64,000 nt of DNA from Anaerolineae bacterium (GCA_016926255.1 JAFGOY010000067.1:1-64000); one strand, 5' to 3'. Counted from the first letter of the stretch, positions 1 through 9,445 are shown. Notes: generated from the sequence alone by a model not told the origin. A program made the numbers and translations.

Positions 1-48
1 AGGAAGCAGCAGCAGGCCCAGCAAAGCGATTGGATAGGTCAGCGTCAT
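1..48 (-). CDS. Partial N-terminus of a membrane protein, probably VWA/BatA-type
   Basis: An ATG at 48 opens a frame that runs off the left edge. Its 16 visible residues (MTLTYPIALLGLLLLP) form a hydrophobic start. An AGGG lies 9-10 bases upstream. Short hydrophobic starts of this kind head the BatA/BatB-like von Willebrand proteins that accompany MoxR ATPases, and the neighbour at 569-2497 is such a protein, so a second VWA or related membrane protein is likely. Only the leader is seen and the function is inferred from context. Confidence 0.5.
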   Translation of the reverse strand, partial: MTLTYPIALLGLLLLP

Positions 49-66
49 CGAATCAATCCCTGTCTC

Positions 67-546
67 TTACCCGGTTTTCGCCGCCGGATAGTTCAGTTCC
101 ATCGCGTCAGGTTCGATAGGCTCGAAGCCCAGTTTACGATAAAGCGGCTCACCATCCTTCGTCGCCCGGAGCCATGCCCGCCCTACCCCCGCCGCTTTCG
201 CCGCATCGAGCACGGCCTCCATCAGCCGCTTACCGATACCCTTCCGACGCCACGCCGGGAGGGTATAGACGTTGAGAATGTAGGCGTCGCACCCGGTCAT
301 GTTCTTCGGAGTCGGCGGGCGCTGCCAGAAAACCGCCCCGCTCGTCCCGACGATCTCGCCGTCTGCTTCGGCCAGCCATGCGGCGTATTCACCGGTCGGG
401 AGCTTTTCCTCGAAATAGCGCCGTGTGGCTTCGACAAACACGTCCTCGTCGAAACCGCCCATGCTTTTCATCTCGCGCATGAAGTCGACGCGCATCCGGG
501 TCAGTGTGTCGATGTCGGTGGTGGTCGCCGGGCGAATCGTTATCAT
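67..546 (-). CDS. GNAT family N-acetyltransferase
   Basis: A 159-aa protein of typical single-domain GNAT length, expected to transfer an acetyl group from acetyl-CoA to an amine. The acetyl-CoA loop (motif A) is RRKGIGKRLM near residue 100, preceded by the beta4 strand ILNVYTLPAW. The family-typical C-terminal LYRKLGFEP follows near residue 138. The ATG at 546 is chosen, with AAAGG upstream. It sits between two VWA-type genes on the same strand and is probably co-transcribed with them. The substrate cannot be read from the sequence. Confidence 0.88.
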   Translation of the reverse strand: MITIRPATTTDIDTLTRMRVDFMREMKSMGGFDEDVFVEATRRYFEEKLPTGEYAAWLAEADGEIVGTSGAVFWQRPPTPKNMTGCDAYILNVYTLPAWRRKGIGKRLMEAVLDAAKAAGVGRAWLRATKDGEPLYRKLGFEPIEPDAMELNYPAAKTG

Positions 547-568
547 TACGATCTGAACCTTTCGTTAC

Positions 569-2497
569 TCAACTGCGGCGGCCCGGATACAGCAGGCCCC
601 GGCGCGGCTTTTCCGTGCGCTCTTTGCGCTCACGGTGGGTGATCACGCCGCCGCGATGGTACACCCACCACTCAATTACCAGAATCAACAGCGCCGCCCC
701 CGCCAGCCACTGCCAGAACTCGCGCTGTCCGAACTCCTCCTCGACCGCCTCCGCGCCGACCGGCTGCTGGCCGATCTGGATCGTCTCGCGCGGGGCGATA
801 TTGCTTTCCTCCGGCGAAAACAGGTTGACGGCGAAGCTGCGCGAAGCGAGGGTCTCCGATCCGGCCAGCAGTTCGACGCGATACGCGCCAAGCTGATCGG
901 TTTCGGTGAAGGTCAGCGTATCGGCATCCAGTTCGAAAGTCCGGCGCGTGCCGTCGGGCAGCGTGACGCGGTAGGCGTCGGCTTCACCCTGCGGGCGGAT
1001 TACCACCGGGTCGCCGGGAGTCAGGCCGCTGGTCACGTCGAAAGGCTGGGCGGGCGCATACCAGTCGAACAGGTTGGCCATCAGCAGCGGGAAAGCGACC
1101 TGCAGCGGCAGATCGGAGGCGTGCAGATCGAAGGTCAGCACAGCGACCTTGTGCCCGCCGGACGATCCGGCCAGCACCAGCGGCCCGCCTTCGGCCTCGA
1201 CGAGCGTCCGTGCCCAGCCGGTCGGCTCGACAGTCATCGCCTCGCGGACGGCAATCGAATCGAACTCGATGAAGGCCAGCAGCGGGTCGTCGACCTGCCG
1301 GACGAAGCGGGTCGTCTCGAACGGCTCCCGCACCACGAACAGATTGGTCGTCTGCTGCGGGTTGATGATCAGCAGGTTGGTCTGGGGGAGTTCGGCGGGC
1401 ACCCAGCCGTCGAAAATGACCAGGTCGAAGGGATCGGCGGGCAGTTCGCCCGGTTCGATGTGGTAGGCGTCGATTCCCGGTATCGAGCGTAATACCTGCG
1501 AGAGAAACAGGTTGCCTTCGGTCACGAGCAGCACCCGCCCGCCAACCGGCGGCGCGTAGACCGCCGTCGCGGTGTCGTCGAGAGGTAATACATCTATTGA
1601 CCCACCTTCGACCGGGGGTTGCAGCGACGCCTCGATCACTTCGGTGGTCACCGGCAGATCGTCATAGGTCTGATCGACGGTTTCACCCGGTGGGATGGTC
1701 AAGCGATCCGCCGTATACAACTCGCCGTCGACGGTCAGGCTGAGGATCACGTCGGCAGGTTGCGAACCGGTGTTGGTCATGGCGACGAAGACGACCGGCA
1801 CCCCTTCGAGCGCCCGAACCGCCAGGGCCGTGATTGCGACATTGTCGCCGCTCCGCCCGATGGGGACGTACTGCACTTCGGCAGGCAGGGTTGGCAGCGA
1901 ATCGGGCAGGCCGCCGTCGGAAATGATGACAATCGACGCCTGCTCGCGCCCGGCGACGGTCGCACTGGCCAGCGCCAGCGCCGATTCCCAATCGGCGGCG
2001 GACTGGGTTGGTTCGGCCCGGCTGATCGCCTCACGCAGCACCGCCCGGTCGCCGGTGGGCGGGGCAAGCACTTCAGGCGTGGGGCCGACCGAGATCACCG
2101 TCACCACCGAATCGGCGGTAAGATCACTGATCAGACTCCTGGCGGCGTCCTGAGCCGCTTCGAAGCGCGTATCACCGCCGGGCATATCGGCGGCCTGCAT
2201 CGACGCGGAGGCGTCAAGCAGCAGGGCAACGCTCCCCGATGCGACACTCGGCACCGGGATGAACGGGCGGGCCAGCGCGATCACCAGCGCGGCGAGGATC
2301 AGCAGTTGGAGCAGCAGCAGGAGATTGCGCCGCAGCTTCTGCCAGGGCATGTTGGCCTCGCGGTCGCGCATGAGGCGCTGCCAGAGCATCGTGGAGCTGA
2401 TCGTCACCTCGCGGCGTCGCAGCCGCAGCATGTACAGGACGATGATCGGTATCGCCAGTGCGCTTAATGCCAGTAGTGCCGGTCTGATAAACTGCAT
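569..2497 (-). CDS. BatA-like VWA-domain membrane protein
   Basis: A 642-aa protein. Residues about 1-80 form the N-terminal BatA domain: a hydrophobic helix, the LYMLRLRRREV segment, then a second helix (LLLLLQLLILAALVIALARP). A von Willebrand A domain follows with the metal-site motif DASASM near residue 94 and a later DGG. The C-terminus has another membrane helix (LAGAALLILVIEWWVY) and a basic tail. Family knowledge: such proteins are membrane-anchored with a periplasmic or extracellular VWA domain and act with MoxR ATPases. A DUF58 gene and moxR lie just upstream on the same strand, which supports that. No strong Shine-Dalgarno precedes the ATG. Confidence 0.85.
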   Translation of the reverse strand: MQFIRPALLALSALAIPIIVLYMLRLRRREVTISSTMLWQRLMRDREANMPWQKLRRNLLLLLQLLILAALVIALARPFIPVPSVASGSVALLLDASASMQAADMPGGDTRFEAAQDAARSLISDLTADSVVTVISVGPTPEVLAPPTGDRAVLREAISRAEPTQSAADWESALALASATVAGREQASIVIISDGGLPDSLPTLPAEVQYVPIGRSGDNVAITALAVRALEGVPVVFVAMTNTGSQPADVILSLTVDGELYTADRLTIPPGETVDQTYDDLPVTTEVIEASLQPPVEGGSIDVLPLDDTATAVYAPPVGGRVLLVTEGNLFLSQVLRSIPGIDAYHIEPGELPADPFDLVIFDGWVPAELPQTNLLIINPQQTTNLFVVREPFETTRFVRQVDDPLLAFIEFDSIAVREAMTVEPTGWARTLVEAEGGPLVLAGSSGGHKVAVLTFDLHASDLPLQVAFPLLMANLFDWYAPAQPFDVTSGLTPGDPVVIRPQGEADAYRVTLPDGTRRTFELDADTLTFTETDQLGAYRVELLAGSETLASRSFAVNLFSPEESNIAPRETIQIGQQPVGAEAVEEEFGQREFWQWLAGAALLILVIEWWVYHRGGVITHRERKERTEKPRRGLLYPGRRS

Positions 2498-2597
2498 ATG
2501 GATTCAGCCCACAGATTTCACAGATAAATGGGATACTTTCACAACACTATCCTTTTGTGGTGCAATCACCGCTTTCTGAAATCGTTTGGCAGGGGAC

Positions 2598-2624
2598 GGG
2601 CGACCGCAAGGGTCGCCCCTACAA
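2598..2624. repeat. Intergenic GGGCGACC palindromic repeat
   Basis: A GGGCGACC...GGTCGCCC palindrome followed by CCTAC lies between the BatA-like gene and panD. A close copy lies at about 56971-56998 (GGGCGACCACAAGCGTCGCCCC). It looks like a small dispersed hairpin element. Confidence 0.6.
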
Positions 2625-2645
2625 GATGTGATCCCCTGATCCGCG

Positions 2646-3032
2646 TTAATTGTTGGTAAATCGGTATTTTCCCTTGTTCTCAATCGAAACGACTTTATTG
2701 TTCTCGTCAAGCACCAGCACACGCGGCTGCCAGTCTTTGGGTGGTGGGGCATAGACCTGGGCGAAGGCCATCACGATGATCCGGTCACCAACACTCACCA
2801 GGCGTGCCGCCGCGCCGTTCAGCTGCATCGTACCGCTGCCTGCTTCGGCGGGAATGATATAGGTTTCGAGCCGCGCCCCGTTGTCAATGTCGACAACGAG
2901 CACTTTCTCCCAGGCCCACATGCCCGCCTGCTCCAAGATGTCGGTATCAATCGAAATACTACCCACGTAATGCAGGTCGGCCCCGGTCACGGCTGCCCGG
3001 TGAAGCTTCGACCGCAGTAAAGTCACACGCAT
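2646..3032 (-). CDS. panD: Aspartate 1-decarboxylase (pyruvoyl enzyme)
   Basis: A 128-aa protein of normal PanD length. It makes beta-alanine from L-aspartate for pantothenate and coenzyme A. The self-cleavage site is intact: Y22-V23-G24-S25, where Ser25 becomes the pyruvoyl group. Lys9, Arg54 and Tyr58 (in RLETYIIPAEAGSG) sit at the positions known from the E. coli enzyme, and the NGAAARL motif of the family is present. GAGGT lies about 10 bases before the ATG at 3032. The gene is embedded in the MoxR/VWA block on the same strand, an unusual place, with no other pantothenate gene visible. Confidence 0.96.
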   Translation of the reverse strand: MRVTLLRSKLHRAAVTGADLHYVGSISIDTDILEQAGMWAWEKVLVVDIDNGARLETYIIPAEAGSGTMQLNGAAARLVSVGDRIIVMAFAQVYAPPPKDWQPRVLVLDENNKVVSIENKGKYRFTNN

Positions 3033-3054
3033 ATATCAGTACCTCGCAAAAGAA

Positions 3055-3972
3055 CTAGCGCACTACGCCCGCGCGACGCAGCGCGTACAAAATCACGTTT
3101 TCCCAGGGCGTTCCGGTCTCGACCGCCACGTAATGGGCCATCCGGTTGAGGCAGGTCGAGGCGATCTCGTCACGCCACTCGCGCAGCCGACGCGCGTACA
3201 GGCCGCGCGTCGGCCCGTCGAGCGTGACGTCCTGCCCCTGCCCCGATTCGCTGTCGACCAGCCGCAGGTCACCGGCCAGCTCCGGCTCGATCTCGTCCGG
3301 GGCCAGCAGGTGGATGATCCCCGCCTCGTAGCCCCGCCCCTGAAGCGCGCTCAACCCGTCGAGATAGCCCTCCGGCGAAAACAGGTCGCTGATCACGAAC
3401 AACAGGCCGGGTCGACCGCCGCGAAGGGCGTAATCGGCAAGCGCGGCATTGAGATCGGTGACTCCCTGCTCGACCGGCTGCTGATCTTCGAGCCAGTCCA
3501 GCAGGCGGAGCGTCTGCCCGCGCCCGCGATGCGGCCCCCAGCGCCCGATGACTCGATCACCGCCGAGCAGTGCCACAGTCACCCGGTCGCCGGTACTCAA
3601 ACCGATATGGCAGAGCGCCCCGGCCAGCCGCTGCGCGTAGCGGAACTTGTGAACGTCGAGCGGGCTGATGTCGAGTGGATCGTCCAGCGGCCAGTCCATC
3701 GACTGGCTGGCATCGACCAGGATGTGGACGGTCAGGTCTTCCTCTTCTTCGAGAAGTTTGATGAAGGGCCGATCCAGCCGCGCGTAGATGTTCCAATCGA
3801 GGCGGCGCAGGTCGTCGCCCTGGACGTAATCGCGGTAATCGGCGAACTCAATCGACGTGCCGCGCTTCGTGCTGCGGCGTTCGCCTTTCAGCGCACCGGC
3901 CCGCACTTTGTGGGCAACCAGCGAAAGCTGTTCGAGTTTGCGCAGCGTCTTCTCGTCAAACAGGCGGGGCAT
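3055..3972 (-). CDS. DUF58 domain protein (VWA-like MoxR partner)
   Basis: A 305-aa protein with the DUF58 core, including the basic RRSTKRGTSIEFADYRDY segment, GDDLRRLDW and a metal-site-like DASQSM near residue 88. No membrane helix is seen, as expected for cytoplasmic short DUF58 proteins. These occur almost always next to MoxR AAA+ ATPases, as here. The ATG at 3972 is preferred over the GTG at 3975: it forms a TGATG junction with the stop of the upstream lipoprotein gene, so the two are translationally coupled. Confidence 0.88.
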   Translation of the reverse strand: MPRLFDEKTLRKLEQLSLVAHKVRAGALKGERRSTKRGTSIEFADYRDYVQGDDLRRLDWNIYARLDRPFIKLLEEEEDLTVHILVDASQSMDWPLDDPLDISPLDVHKFRYAQRLAGALCHIGLSTGDRVTVALLGGDRVIGRWGPHRGRGQTLRLLDWLEDQQPVEQGVTDLNAALADYALRGGRPGLLFVISDLFSPEGYLDGLSALQGRGYEAGIIHLLAPDEIEPELAGDLRLVDSESGQGQDVTLDGPTRGLYARRLREWRDEIASTCLNRMAHYVAVETGTPWENVILYALRRAGVVR

Positions 3973-4706
3973 CACTCACCGCCGATCTCGACGTAGTGAT
4001 CGTCCTGCCACTCGAAGTGATACTCGACCATCGGTGATACGACAGACACGCCCCCGCTGCTCGAATCATTCATGTAGGAAATGGTCAGCGACCGGTAGCC
4101 ATCGGAGAAATAGGCCATCGGCCAGTCGGGGGCGCTGACCAGCGGTTCGCTGCCTTCCTCCGATGGGTAGAACTGCACCCATTGTCCATCCTGCTGCCCG
4201 ATGAGATGAATCTTCACGACATACATCCCCGATCCCACGCTGGTGACCACCGCCCAGGTGTCACCAAGCCATTGAGCATCGAGGATGGTAGCCAGGTCAT
4301 CCGTCTGACCGGCGAAGGTTACGCTGCCGTCGGGTTCGATCACCAGAAACTGGTAATTCCGATACTGCCCGTACCAGTCGACGATGGCGAGAACTATACC
4401 GATATCACCTTCCAGTAAATAGAACATCGGCGAGGCATCGACCAACTCGGCTCCGGCTGCCGCGTCGGTGAATAACTGTACGTATTCATCAGAATTATAG
4501 TCAAAGAGTCCATGCCCTCCGAGCACCTCCACCAGAGACGCGGCCATCACATCACCATCGTCTGGAAGCGAGTCGGAGTACGAGGCGGCCGCTGAGTACA
4601 GATCGGGTTCTTCGACAGGCTCGCTACCGCAGGCGGAGAGGATCACCCCAACGGCAAGCAGGGCAATCACGAACAACACAACTTTCTTCCCATCTGGTTT
4701 GATCAT
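3972..4706 (-). CDS. Putative lipoprotein of unknown function
   Basis: A 244-aa protein with a basic start, a hydrophobic core and a lipobox (VILSAC, Cys26), so probably lipid-anchored outside the membrane. The mature part is acidic and aromatic-rich (repeated W, Y and D) with no family I recognise. It alternates short strands around WYGQYRNYQFLVIEPDGSV, which suggests a beta-rich fold. AGGAT precedes the ATG by 8 bases. The stop overlaps the DUF58 start by one base and moxR lies 29 bases upstream, so it probably belongs to the MoxR system. Confidence 0.75.
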   Translation of the reverse strand: MIKPDGKKVVLFVIALLAVGVILSACGSEPVEEPDLYSAAASYSDSLPDDGDVMAASLVEVLGGHGLFDYNSDEYVQLFTDAAAGAELVDASPMFYLLEGDIGIVLAIVDWYGQYRNYQFLVIEPDGSVTFAGQTDDLATILDAQWLGDTWAVVTSVGSGMYVVKIHLIGQQDGQWVQFYPSEEGSEPLVSAPDWPMAYFSDGYRSLTISYMNDSSSGGVSVVSPMVEYHFEWQDDHYVEIGGE

Positions 4707-4735
4707 TTATGCCATCCTGAAATATCGAGTCAGGT

Positions 4736-5734
4736 TTATCGCTGTGGGACAGCGCGGAGCAGATCGCCGATCACGTCGTCGGTGGTGACGCCTTCCGCCT
4801 GCCCCTCGAAGTTCAAGAGCAGCCGGTGACGCAGCGAGGCCGGGGCGACCGCCTGGACATCCTCGAAGGCGACATTGTAGCGGCCATCGAGCAGCGCGTT
4901 GACCTTCGCGCCAAGGATCATCGCCTGCGCCCCGCGCGGGCTTGAACCATAGCGCACGTAGCGATTAACCATGTCCGGGGCCTGATCCGAGCCGGAATGG
5001 GTAGCGACAACCAGCCGGGCGACATATTCACTCACGTGGCCGGGGATCAGCACCTTGCGGGCCAGATCGCCCATGCGGATGATCGCCGCACCGTCTGCGG
5101 CGATGGCCGGGGTGGGCATCTCCGCGCCGGTGGTGCGCGCCAAAATTTCGACCAGTTCACCCGACGACGGGAACAGCACGTCGATCTTGAACATGAAGCG
5201 GTCGAGCTGCGCTTCGGGGAGCGGGTAGGTGCCCTCCATCTCCAGCGGGTTCTGCGTCGCCAGCACAAAGAACGGCTCGTCGAGGTGATAGGTGCGGTTG
5301 GCGACCGTCACCGATTTTTCCTGCATGGCTTCGAGCAGCGCCGACTGTGTTTTCGGCGTCGCCCGGTTGATCTCGTCGGCGAGCAGGAGGTTGGTGAAGA
5401 CCGGCCCCGGCTGGAACAGCCGCTCTTTGCGGCCATCCGCCGACTCGTCGAGGATGTCGGTGCCGGTGATGTCGGCGGGCATCAGGTCGGGGGTGAACTG
5501 GATGCGCGAGAATTGCAGATCGAGCACCTCGGAGAGGGTGCGGATCAGCATCGTCTTGCCGAGGCCGGGCACGCCTTCGAGCAGGGCATGCCCCCCGGCG
5601 ATGACGCACATCAGCACCAGCCGCACGACTTCGTGCTGCCCGACGATCACCTGCCCGACCTGCTCCTCGATGGCGGCAGCGGTCTGCCGGAACTCAGCCG
5701 GTGAAATTTCAGATTGAACGGTTGCGTCACTCAT
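4736..5734 (-). CDS. MoxR family AAA+ ATPase
   Basis: A 332-aa protein. The Walker A motif is GVPGLGKT (residues 54-61) and the Walker B region is LLADEINR. Sensor motifs follow: ATQNPLEMEGTYPLPEAQLDRF and later SPRGAQA (arginine finger/sensor 2 region). MoxR ATPases are chaperone-like and work with VWA proteins. DUF58 and BatA-like genes follow downstream. The ATG at 5734 is chosen because GGAGG lies 6 bases before it; an in-frame ATG at 5761 has no such site. This is the best-preserved enzyme of the cluster and supports reading the block as one functional unit. Confidence 0.95.
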   Translation of the reverse strand: MSDATVQSEISPAEFRQTAAAIEEQVGQVIVGQHEVVRLVLMCVIAGGHALLEGVPGLGKTMLIRTLSEVLDLQFSRIQFTPDLMPADITGTDILDESADGRKERLFQPGPVFTNLLLADEINRATPKTQSALLEAMQEKSVTVANRTYHLDEPFFVLATQNPLEMEGTYPLPEAQLDRFMFKIDVLFPSSGELVEILARTTGAEMPTPAIAADGAAIIRMGDLARKVLIPGHVSEYVARLVVATHSGSDQAPDMVNRYVRYGSSPRGAQAMILGAKVNALLDGRYNVAFEDVQAVAPASLRHRLLLNFEGQAEGVTTDDVIGDLLRAVPQR

Positions 5735-5774
5735 ATTGTCCTCCAGCGACCTGTACGTCATTGCAAATAGTGGG

Positions 5775-5868
5775 AACTTGCCCTCACCCTAAATCCCTCT
5801 CCCTCATGGAGAGGGACTTAACCTTGCTTGTTCGCCCTTCTCCCTGAGGGAAGGGCCGGGGATGAGGG
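5775..5868. repeat. CCCTCTCC-type intergenic repeat
   Basis: A run containing CCCTAAATCCCTCTCCCTC, GAGAGGG and CTTCTCCCTGAGGGAAGGG, forming two short hairpins between moxR and the coiled-coil gene. Related sequence lies at 58298-58340. It resembles the small palindromic elements scattered through the gaps of this window. Confidence 0.5.
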
Positions 5869-5915
5869 CTGTTACTTACCAGATAGAGTCCTCATATATC
5901 AGAGAGTACTATGCC

Positions 5916-7511
5916 CTACTGCTCCGGCTCTGGATCGAGCCGCGAAAAATACCCCTGAACGATATCGCGCATGCCGAGCGGAATATAGCCCGACTCCAGC
6001 GCCTCGTTGACCGCGCCCGAATAATCGCCCCAGACTTCGTTGTAGGGGACGGTCGCCTCACCGGTCGGGTTGTCGACCATCTCGCCCTCGGCGATGGGCA
6101 GCCCGGTTTCCGGGTCGATGGGAATGTCTACCTGCTCGCCGCCCTCCCCGCCGATCCGCTGGGGCGCGTAAATATCGTCGAACGGCTCCTCACCGCCGTC
6201 GGGGGCACCACCGCCGCGCGGTTCTTCACCGGCCTCCTGGCCGGGATCGAGGCCGTCGCCGCCCCCCTGACCCTCGCCTCCTGACCCTTCCCCTGGCTGC
6301 TGCCCGGAGCCGGATTGACCCGCTCCCGGTTCAATCGGCTGAGCCTCTCCCATACCGCCCTCTCCGGGCTGCGAAGGTGACTCGCCCTGCCCCGATTCGC
6401 CTTTCGGAACCTTGCCAGCGTATTCCCCGGCGGCTCCTGCCCCTTCCATCTGTGCGGCGGCGTCTTCGAGCGCTTCCTGTGCCGCACCAACATCGCCCGA
6501 TTGGAGGGCTTCGGCGGCATCTTGCAGCGATTCAGCTAAATCCGGGTTGGTGCCTTCGAGCGACTCGGCGAGGGATTCCAACTGCTCGGCGAATTCGGCC
6601 ATCTCTTCGGGTGACATGCCTTCGAGGGCGTTTTCCAGGGCCTCCGCCGCCTCTGCCATGTCACCTTCGGCCAGCGCCCCGGCGACCTCGTCCATCCCCG
6701 GTGTGTCTTCGAGCAGTCCACTCGCCTCTTCGAGCGCCTCCTGGCGCTCCTCGGCGAACTGCTCGCTCATGTCTTCGAGTTCCTGCTGGGTTTCGTTCAA
6801 TTCCGCGAGTGCTTCTTCCTCGGTCAGCCCTTCCTGCGACAGAGACTCGATGGCCTCGTCAAGCGTCTCGACAATTGCGACCTGTTCTTCCTCGGTAAGG
6901 CCGGTATCTTCCAGTGCCTCTTCGCGCAGTTCTTCGAGTGCCTCCAACTGCTCGGCGATCACTTCCTCGGCGGCGACCTGCTCTGCTCGAACTTCCTCCT
7001 GCGGGTTGGGCAGATAGATCGCAAGGATGAGCAGTGTCAGCACGATCAGCACCAGCAGCATGTCACGCATCTCGACCCGCGCGGCGAAGACGTCTTTTTC
7101 GTCGACGCGGGCAAGCACCGCTGCGGCGTCGGCGCGCTGGGCCGCCGCCAGCCGGTCGGACTGGATCGGCAGGCCGCCCTCGGCCACCTCTACCGCAGTC
7201 GAGAGGCGTTCTTTGAGGCCGAATGTGCGGTCGAAACGTCGGGCGATTTGCAGCGGCGATCGCCGCCACACCCACACGCCAATTGAGACGGCGGCAATCC
7301 CGGCCAGGGCCAGCAGCGCGCTGTTGCGGATCAGTTCCAACTGCGTGAACAGGGGCCACATCCGCGCCGCCGATGCCATGATCAGCGCCAGAGCGAAGCC
7401 GACCAGTAATCCGCGCGGCAGCCAGGTGATATTCTGCTGCACCCGCAAACGGGTATCCCAGCGGCTCAGTGCCGCCCCGATGTGTCTCAGTTCAGTCTGT
7501 TTGCTTGCCAT
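5916..7511 (-). CDS. Membrane-anchored acidic coiled-coil protein
   Basis: A 531-aa protein. Three hydrophobic segments lie near residues 34-50, 63-82 and 147-167. After the last one come about 220 residues extremely rich in Glu and Ala with heptad-like spacing (EEQVAIVETLDEAIESL and similar), then a Gly/Gln/Pro/Ser-rich stretch (about 355-445), then a short C-terminal domain with GEATVPYNEVWGDYSGAV and a final SRLDPEPEQ. No enzyme motif is visible. The order (membrane helices, long acidic helical rod, flexible linker, short tail) suggests a scaffold or tether. It lies between moxR and an ABC exporter on the same strand. Its exact role is unknown. Confidence 0.7.
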   Translation of the reverse strand: MASKQTELRHIGAALSRWDTRLRVQQNITWLPRGLLVGFALALIMASAARMWPLFTQLELIRNSALLALAGIAAVSIGVWVWRRSPLQIARRFDRTFGLKERLSTAVEVAEGGLPIQSDRLAAAQRADAAAVLARVDEKDVFAARVEMRDMLLVLIVLTLLILAIYLPNPQEEVRAEQVAAEEVIAEQLEALEELREEALEDTGLTEEEQVAIVETLDEAIESLSQEGLTEEEALAELNETQQELEDMSEQFAEERQEALEEASGLLEDTPGMDEVAGALAEGDMAEAAEALENALEGMSPEEMAEFAEQLESLAESLEGTNPDLAESLQDAAEALQSGDVGAAQEALEDAAAQMEGAGAAGEYAGKVPKGESGQGESPSQPGEGGMGEAQPIEPGAGQSGSGQQPGEGSGGEGQGGGDGLDPGQEAGEEPRGGGAPDGGEEPFDDIYAPQRIGGEGGEQVDIPIDPETGLPIAEGEMVDNPTGEATVPYNEVWGDYSGAVNEALESGYIPLGMRDIVQGYFSRLDPEPEQ

Positions 7512-7539
7512 TTCATCGTTCCAATAAACTCAATTACGA

Positions 7540-8478
7540 TCACTCGTCTATATGTCGCACCTGATTGACCGTGATCAGCACCAGAATAAACGCCAGCCCC
7601 AGGTAAAACACGGTAAAGACCACCCACGGCGACAGCATTGGGAGGATCGCCCCGTTCGAGAGCACTTCGGTGTAATAAAAAGCCGATCCCTGCTGCTGGA
7701 GAATGAGTTCGGTGCCGACCGCCGCCGATACCGGGTTGGTCGCCGCAACCAGCGTATACAGGTACGAAACGACCGCTTCGGCAACCGGGTGGTTGTAATA
7801 ACCAATCGACGAAGGCGAAAACAACCCGATGATCCCCGCGCCGAGCGGCAGCGCGATGGTCACCATCAGGGCGAAGGTATAAGTCAGGATGCTGGCGACC
7901 AGCGTCCGCCTGGTGAGCGCCGAAAAGAAAATCCCGACCGCCCCATAGCCGATGGCCGTCACGATCAGAATCTCGACCGACAGCACGACTTCCTCGACGG
8001 TAATGCCGCCCATCAGGAAGGCGAGGCTTTGCAGCGGTATGGCAACCGCCAGCAGCAGAATGATATAAGCCAGCGCCGATATCAGTTTACCGACGACGAT
8101 CCGGCGGGCGGGGAGAAGCGTGGTTCGCAGCAAATGGAATGTCCGGCGCTCGCGCTCCCCGCTGATCGACCCCGCCGTGAACGCCGGGGCGACGAAGCAA
8201 ACCAGGAATAACTCAATCGCCACCACCCCGGCAAAAATGATTTTCCCGATCACCCCGCCAGTCGTGTTGAGCGTAATGCTCGACGACGCGGCATAGATCA
8301 AATAGAGGATGACGGCGAACAGACTCATCAGAACGACATAAACCGTCAGCACGATGAAGGCACGCGGCCCACGCATCCGCCCGCGCAGTTCCTTCAACGC
8401 GATCGGGTTGCGCCGGATGGATCGACCCAACCGGGGCGGCGGTTTGATGACCGGGGTTTGTTCGGATGTGGTTGTCAT
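7540..8478 (-). CDS. ABC-2 type transporter permease
   Basis: A 312-aa protein with a cytoplasmic N-terminus (PPPRLGRSIRRNPIALKELR) and six or so hydrophobic segments. The ABC-2 signature region AGSISGERERRTFHLLRTT is present at about residue 110-130. It is the membrane subunit of an exporter; the substrate is unknown. The ATG at 8478 is chosen because AAGGA lies upstream; the longer frame from 8493 would start with TTG. The ATPase subunit is at 9446, separated by one membrane protein gene. Confidence 0.88.
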   Translation of the reverse strand: MTTTSEQTPVIKPPPRLGRSIRRNPIALKELRGRMRGPRAFIVLTVYVVLMSLFAVILYLIYAASSSITLNTTGGVIGKIIFAGVVAIELFLVCFVAPAFTAGSISGERERRTFHLLRTTLLPARRIVVGKLISALAYIILLLAVAIPLQSLAFLMGGITVEEVVLSVEILIVTAIGYGAVGIFFSALTRRTLVASILTYTFALMVTIALPLGAGIIGLFSPSSIGYYNHPVAEAVVSYLYTLVAATNPVSAAVGTELILQQQGSAFYYTEVLSNGAILPMLSPWVVFTVFYLGLAFILVLITVNQVRHIDE

Positions 8479-8494
8479 ACGCGATTCCTTCAAC

Positions 8495-9415
8495 TCATGA
8501 TTCGTCAGCCGCCAGCGCCTGTGCCGAAAGCCGGTTCAGGCGATCCGATGCCCACACAATCAGCGCCGCAAACCCGCCATACACGATCAGCCTGAAAACC
8601 TCCCATACACCGGCAAGGTAGGGCGTCAGCGAGAGAAAGCTCCACGCCGCGCCGATCAGCGCAATCAGGGGCAGTTCGGCCAGCAGCGCCGCCAGCATAC
8701 TCAGGCTGGAATCTTCGAGCCAGAGCGCCGCAGCCGCGCCGGAGATCGCCATCAGCGGCAGCGACAGCCAGGGCAGCAGCCCCGCGCTAATCGCCCGCAT
8801 CAGCAGACGGAAAACCGGCACACGGCCCTCTCCAAGATGCCAGGCCGCACGGCTTGCGTCGGTCGCGGTGCCAAGCGCCCGCGCCGATTCACGCCAGACG
8901 ATGAAATCGGCCATGTCGAGCCGCAGCACGCCGATCACCAGCGCGGGGGTAAAGGCCAGCCCGATCAGGATCGGCCAGCGCAGCCGCCATAAGACAGTCA
9001 ACGCCAATCCCCAGGTGACACTCTCCGGGGCGAGATCGCTCAGCTGGCGCGGATTGTTGGCGGGATCGTCCAGCCGCTTCGCCACCCATGCGGCGGCCAT
9101 CATCGGGGCAGCGAGCGCCGGGATCAGCACCGCGCCGAGGCTCAACCCGGTCAGAATCGCGCCGGGGAGCCTGCCGAACTGCGTATGTCCAGCGATCCAG
9201 AAGACAACCGCCAGCCCTGCCAGTCCACCCGCAGCCGGGAGCCACCATTTTCTTTGCTGTTTAATCGAAAGCGGATTCAATCGGCGGGCATGGCTCAACA
9301 GCGGATTAGCCCACCAGCGATCCAGGACAGGCTCGACCCGCCCCCAGATCGCCGCACAGCCGTCGATCAACGGCTGGCGGGCCGCCGATAAGTGCCGGCG
9401 CGTCTGATCGCTCAC
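8495..9415 (-). CDS. Multi-pass membrane protein linked to ABC transporter
   Basis: A 306-aa protein with about seven hydrophobic segments, no signal peptide and no motif I recognise. The first about 55 residues are soluble and contain WWANPLLSHARRLNPLSIKQ. It lies between the ATPase and permease genes of an ABC-2 exporter, so it may be an accessory or second membrane subunit. The GTG at 9415 is preferred because AGGAGG lies 7-9 bases before it; a frame from the GTG at 9442 would put that Shine-Dalgarno inside the gene. Confidence 0.7.
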   Translation of the reverse strand: MSDQTRRHLSAARQPLIDGCAAIWGRVEPVLDRWWANPLLSHARRLNPLSIKQQRKWWLPAAGGLAGLAVVFWIAGHTQFGRLPGAILTGLSLGAVLIPALAAPMMAAAWVAKRLDDPANNPRQLSDLAPESVTWGLALTVLWRLRWPILIGLAFTPALVIGVLRLDMADFIVWRESARALGTATDASRAAWHLGEGRVPVFRLLMRAISAGLLPWLSLPLMAISGAAAALWLEDSSLSMLAALLAELPLIALIGAAWSFLSLTPYLAGVWEVFRLIVYGGFAALIVWASDRLNRLSAQALAADES

Positions 9416-9445
9416 TGCTGGCCGCTCCTCCTGATCTACCACCGA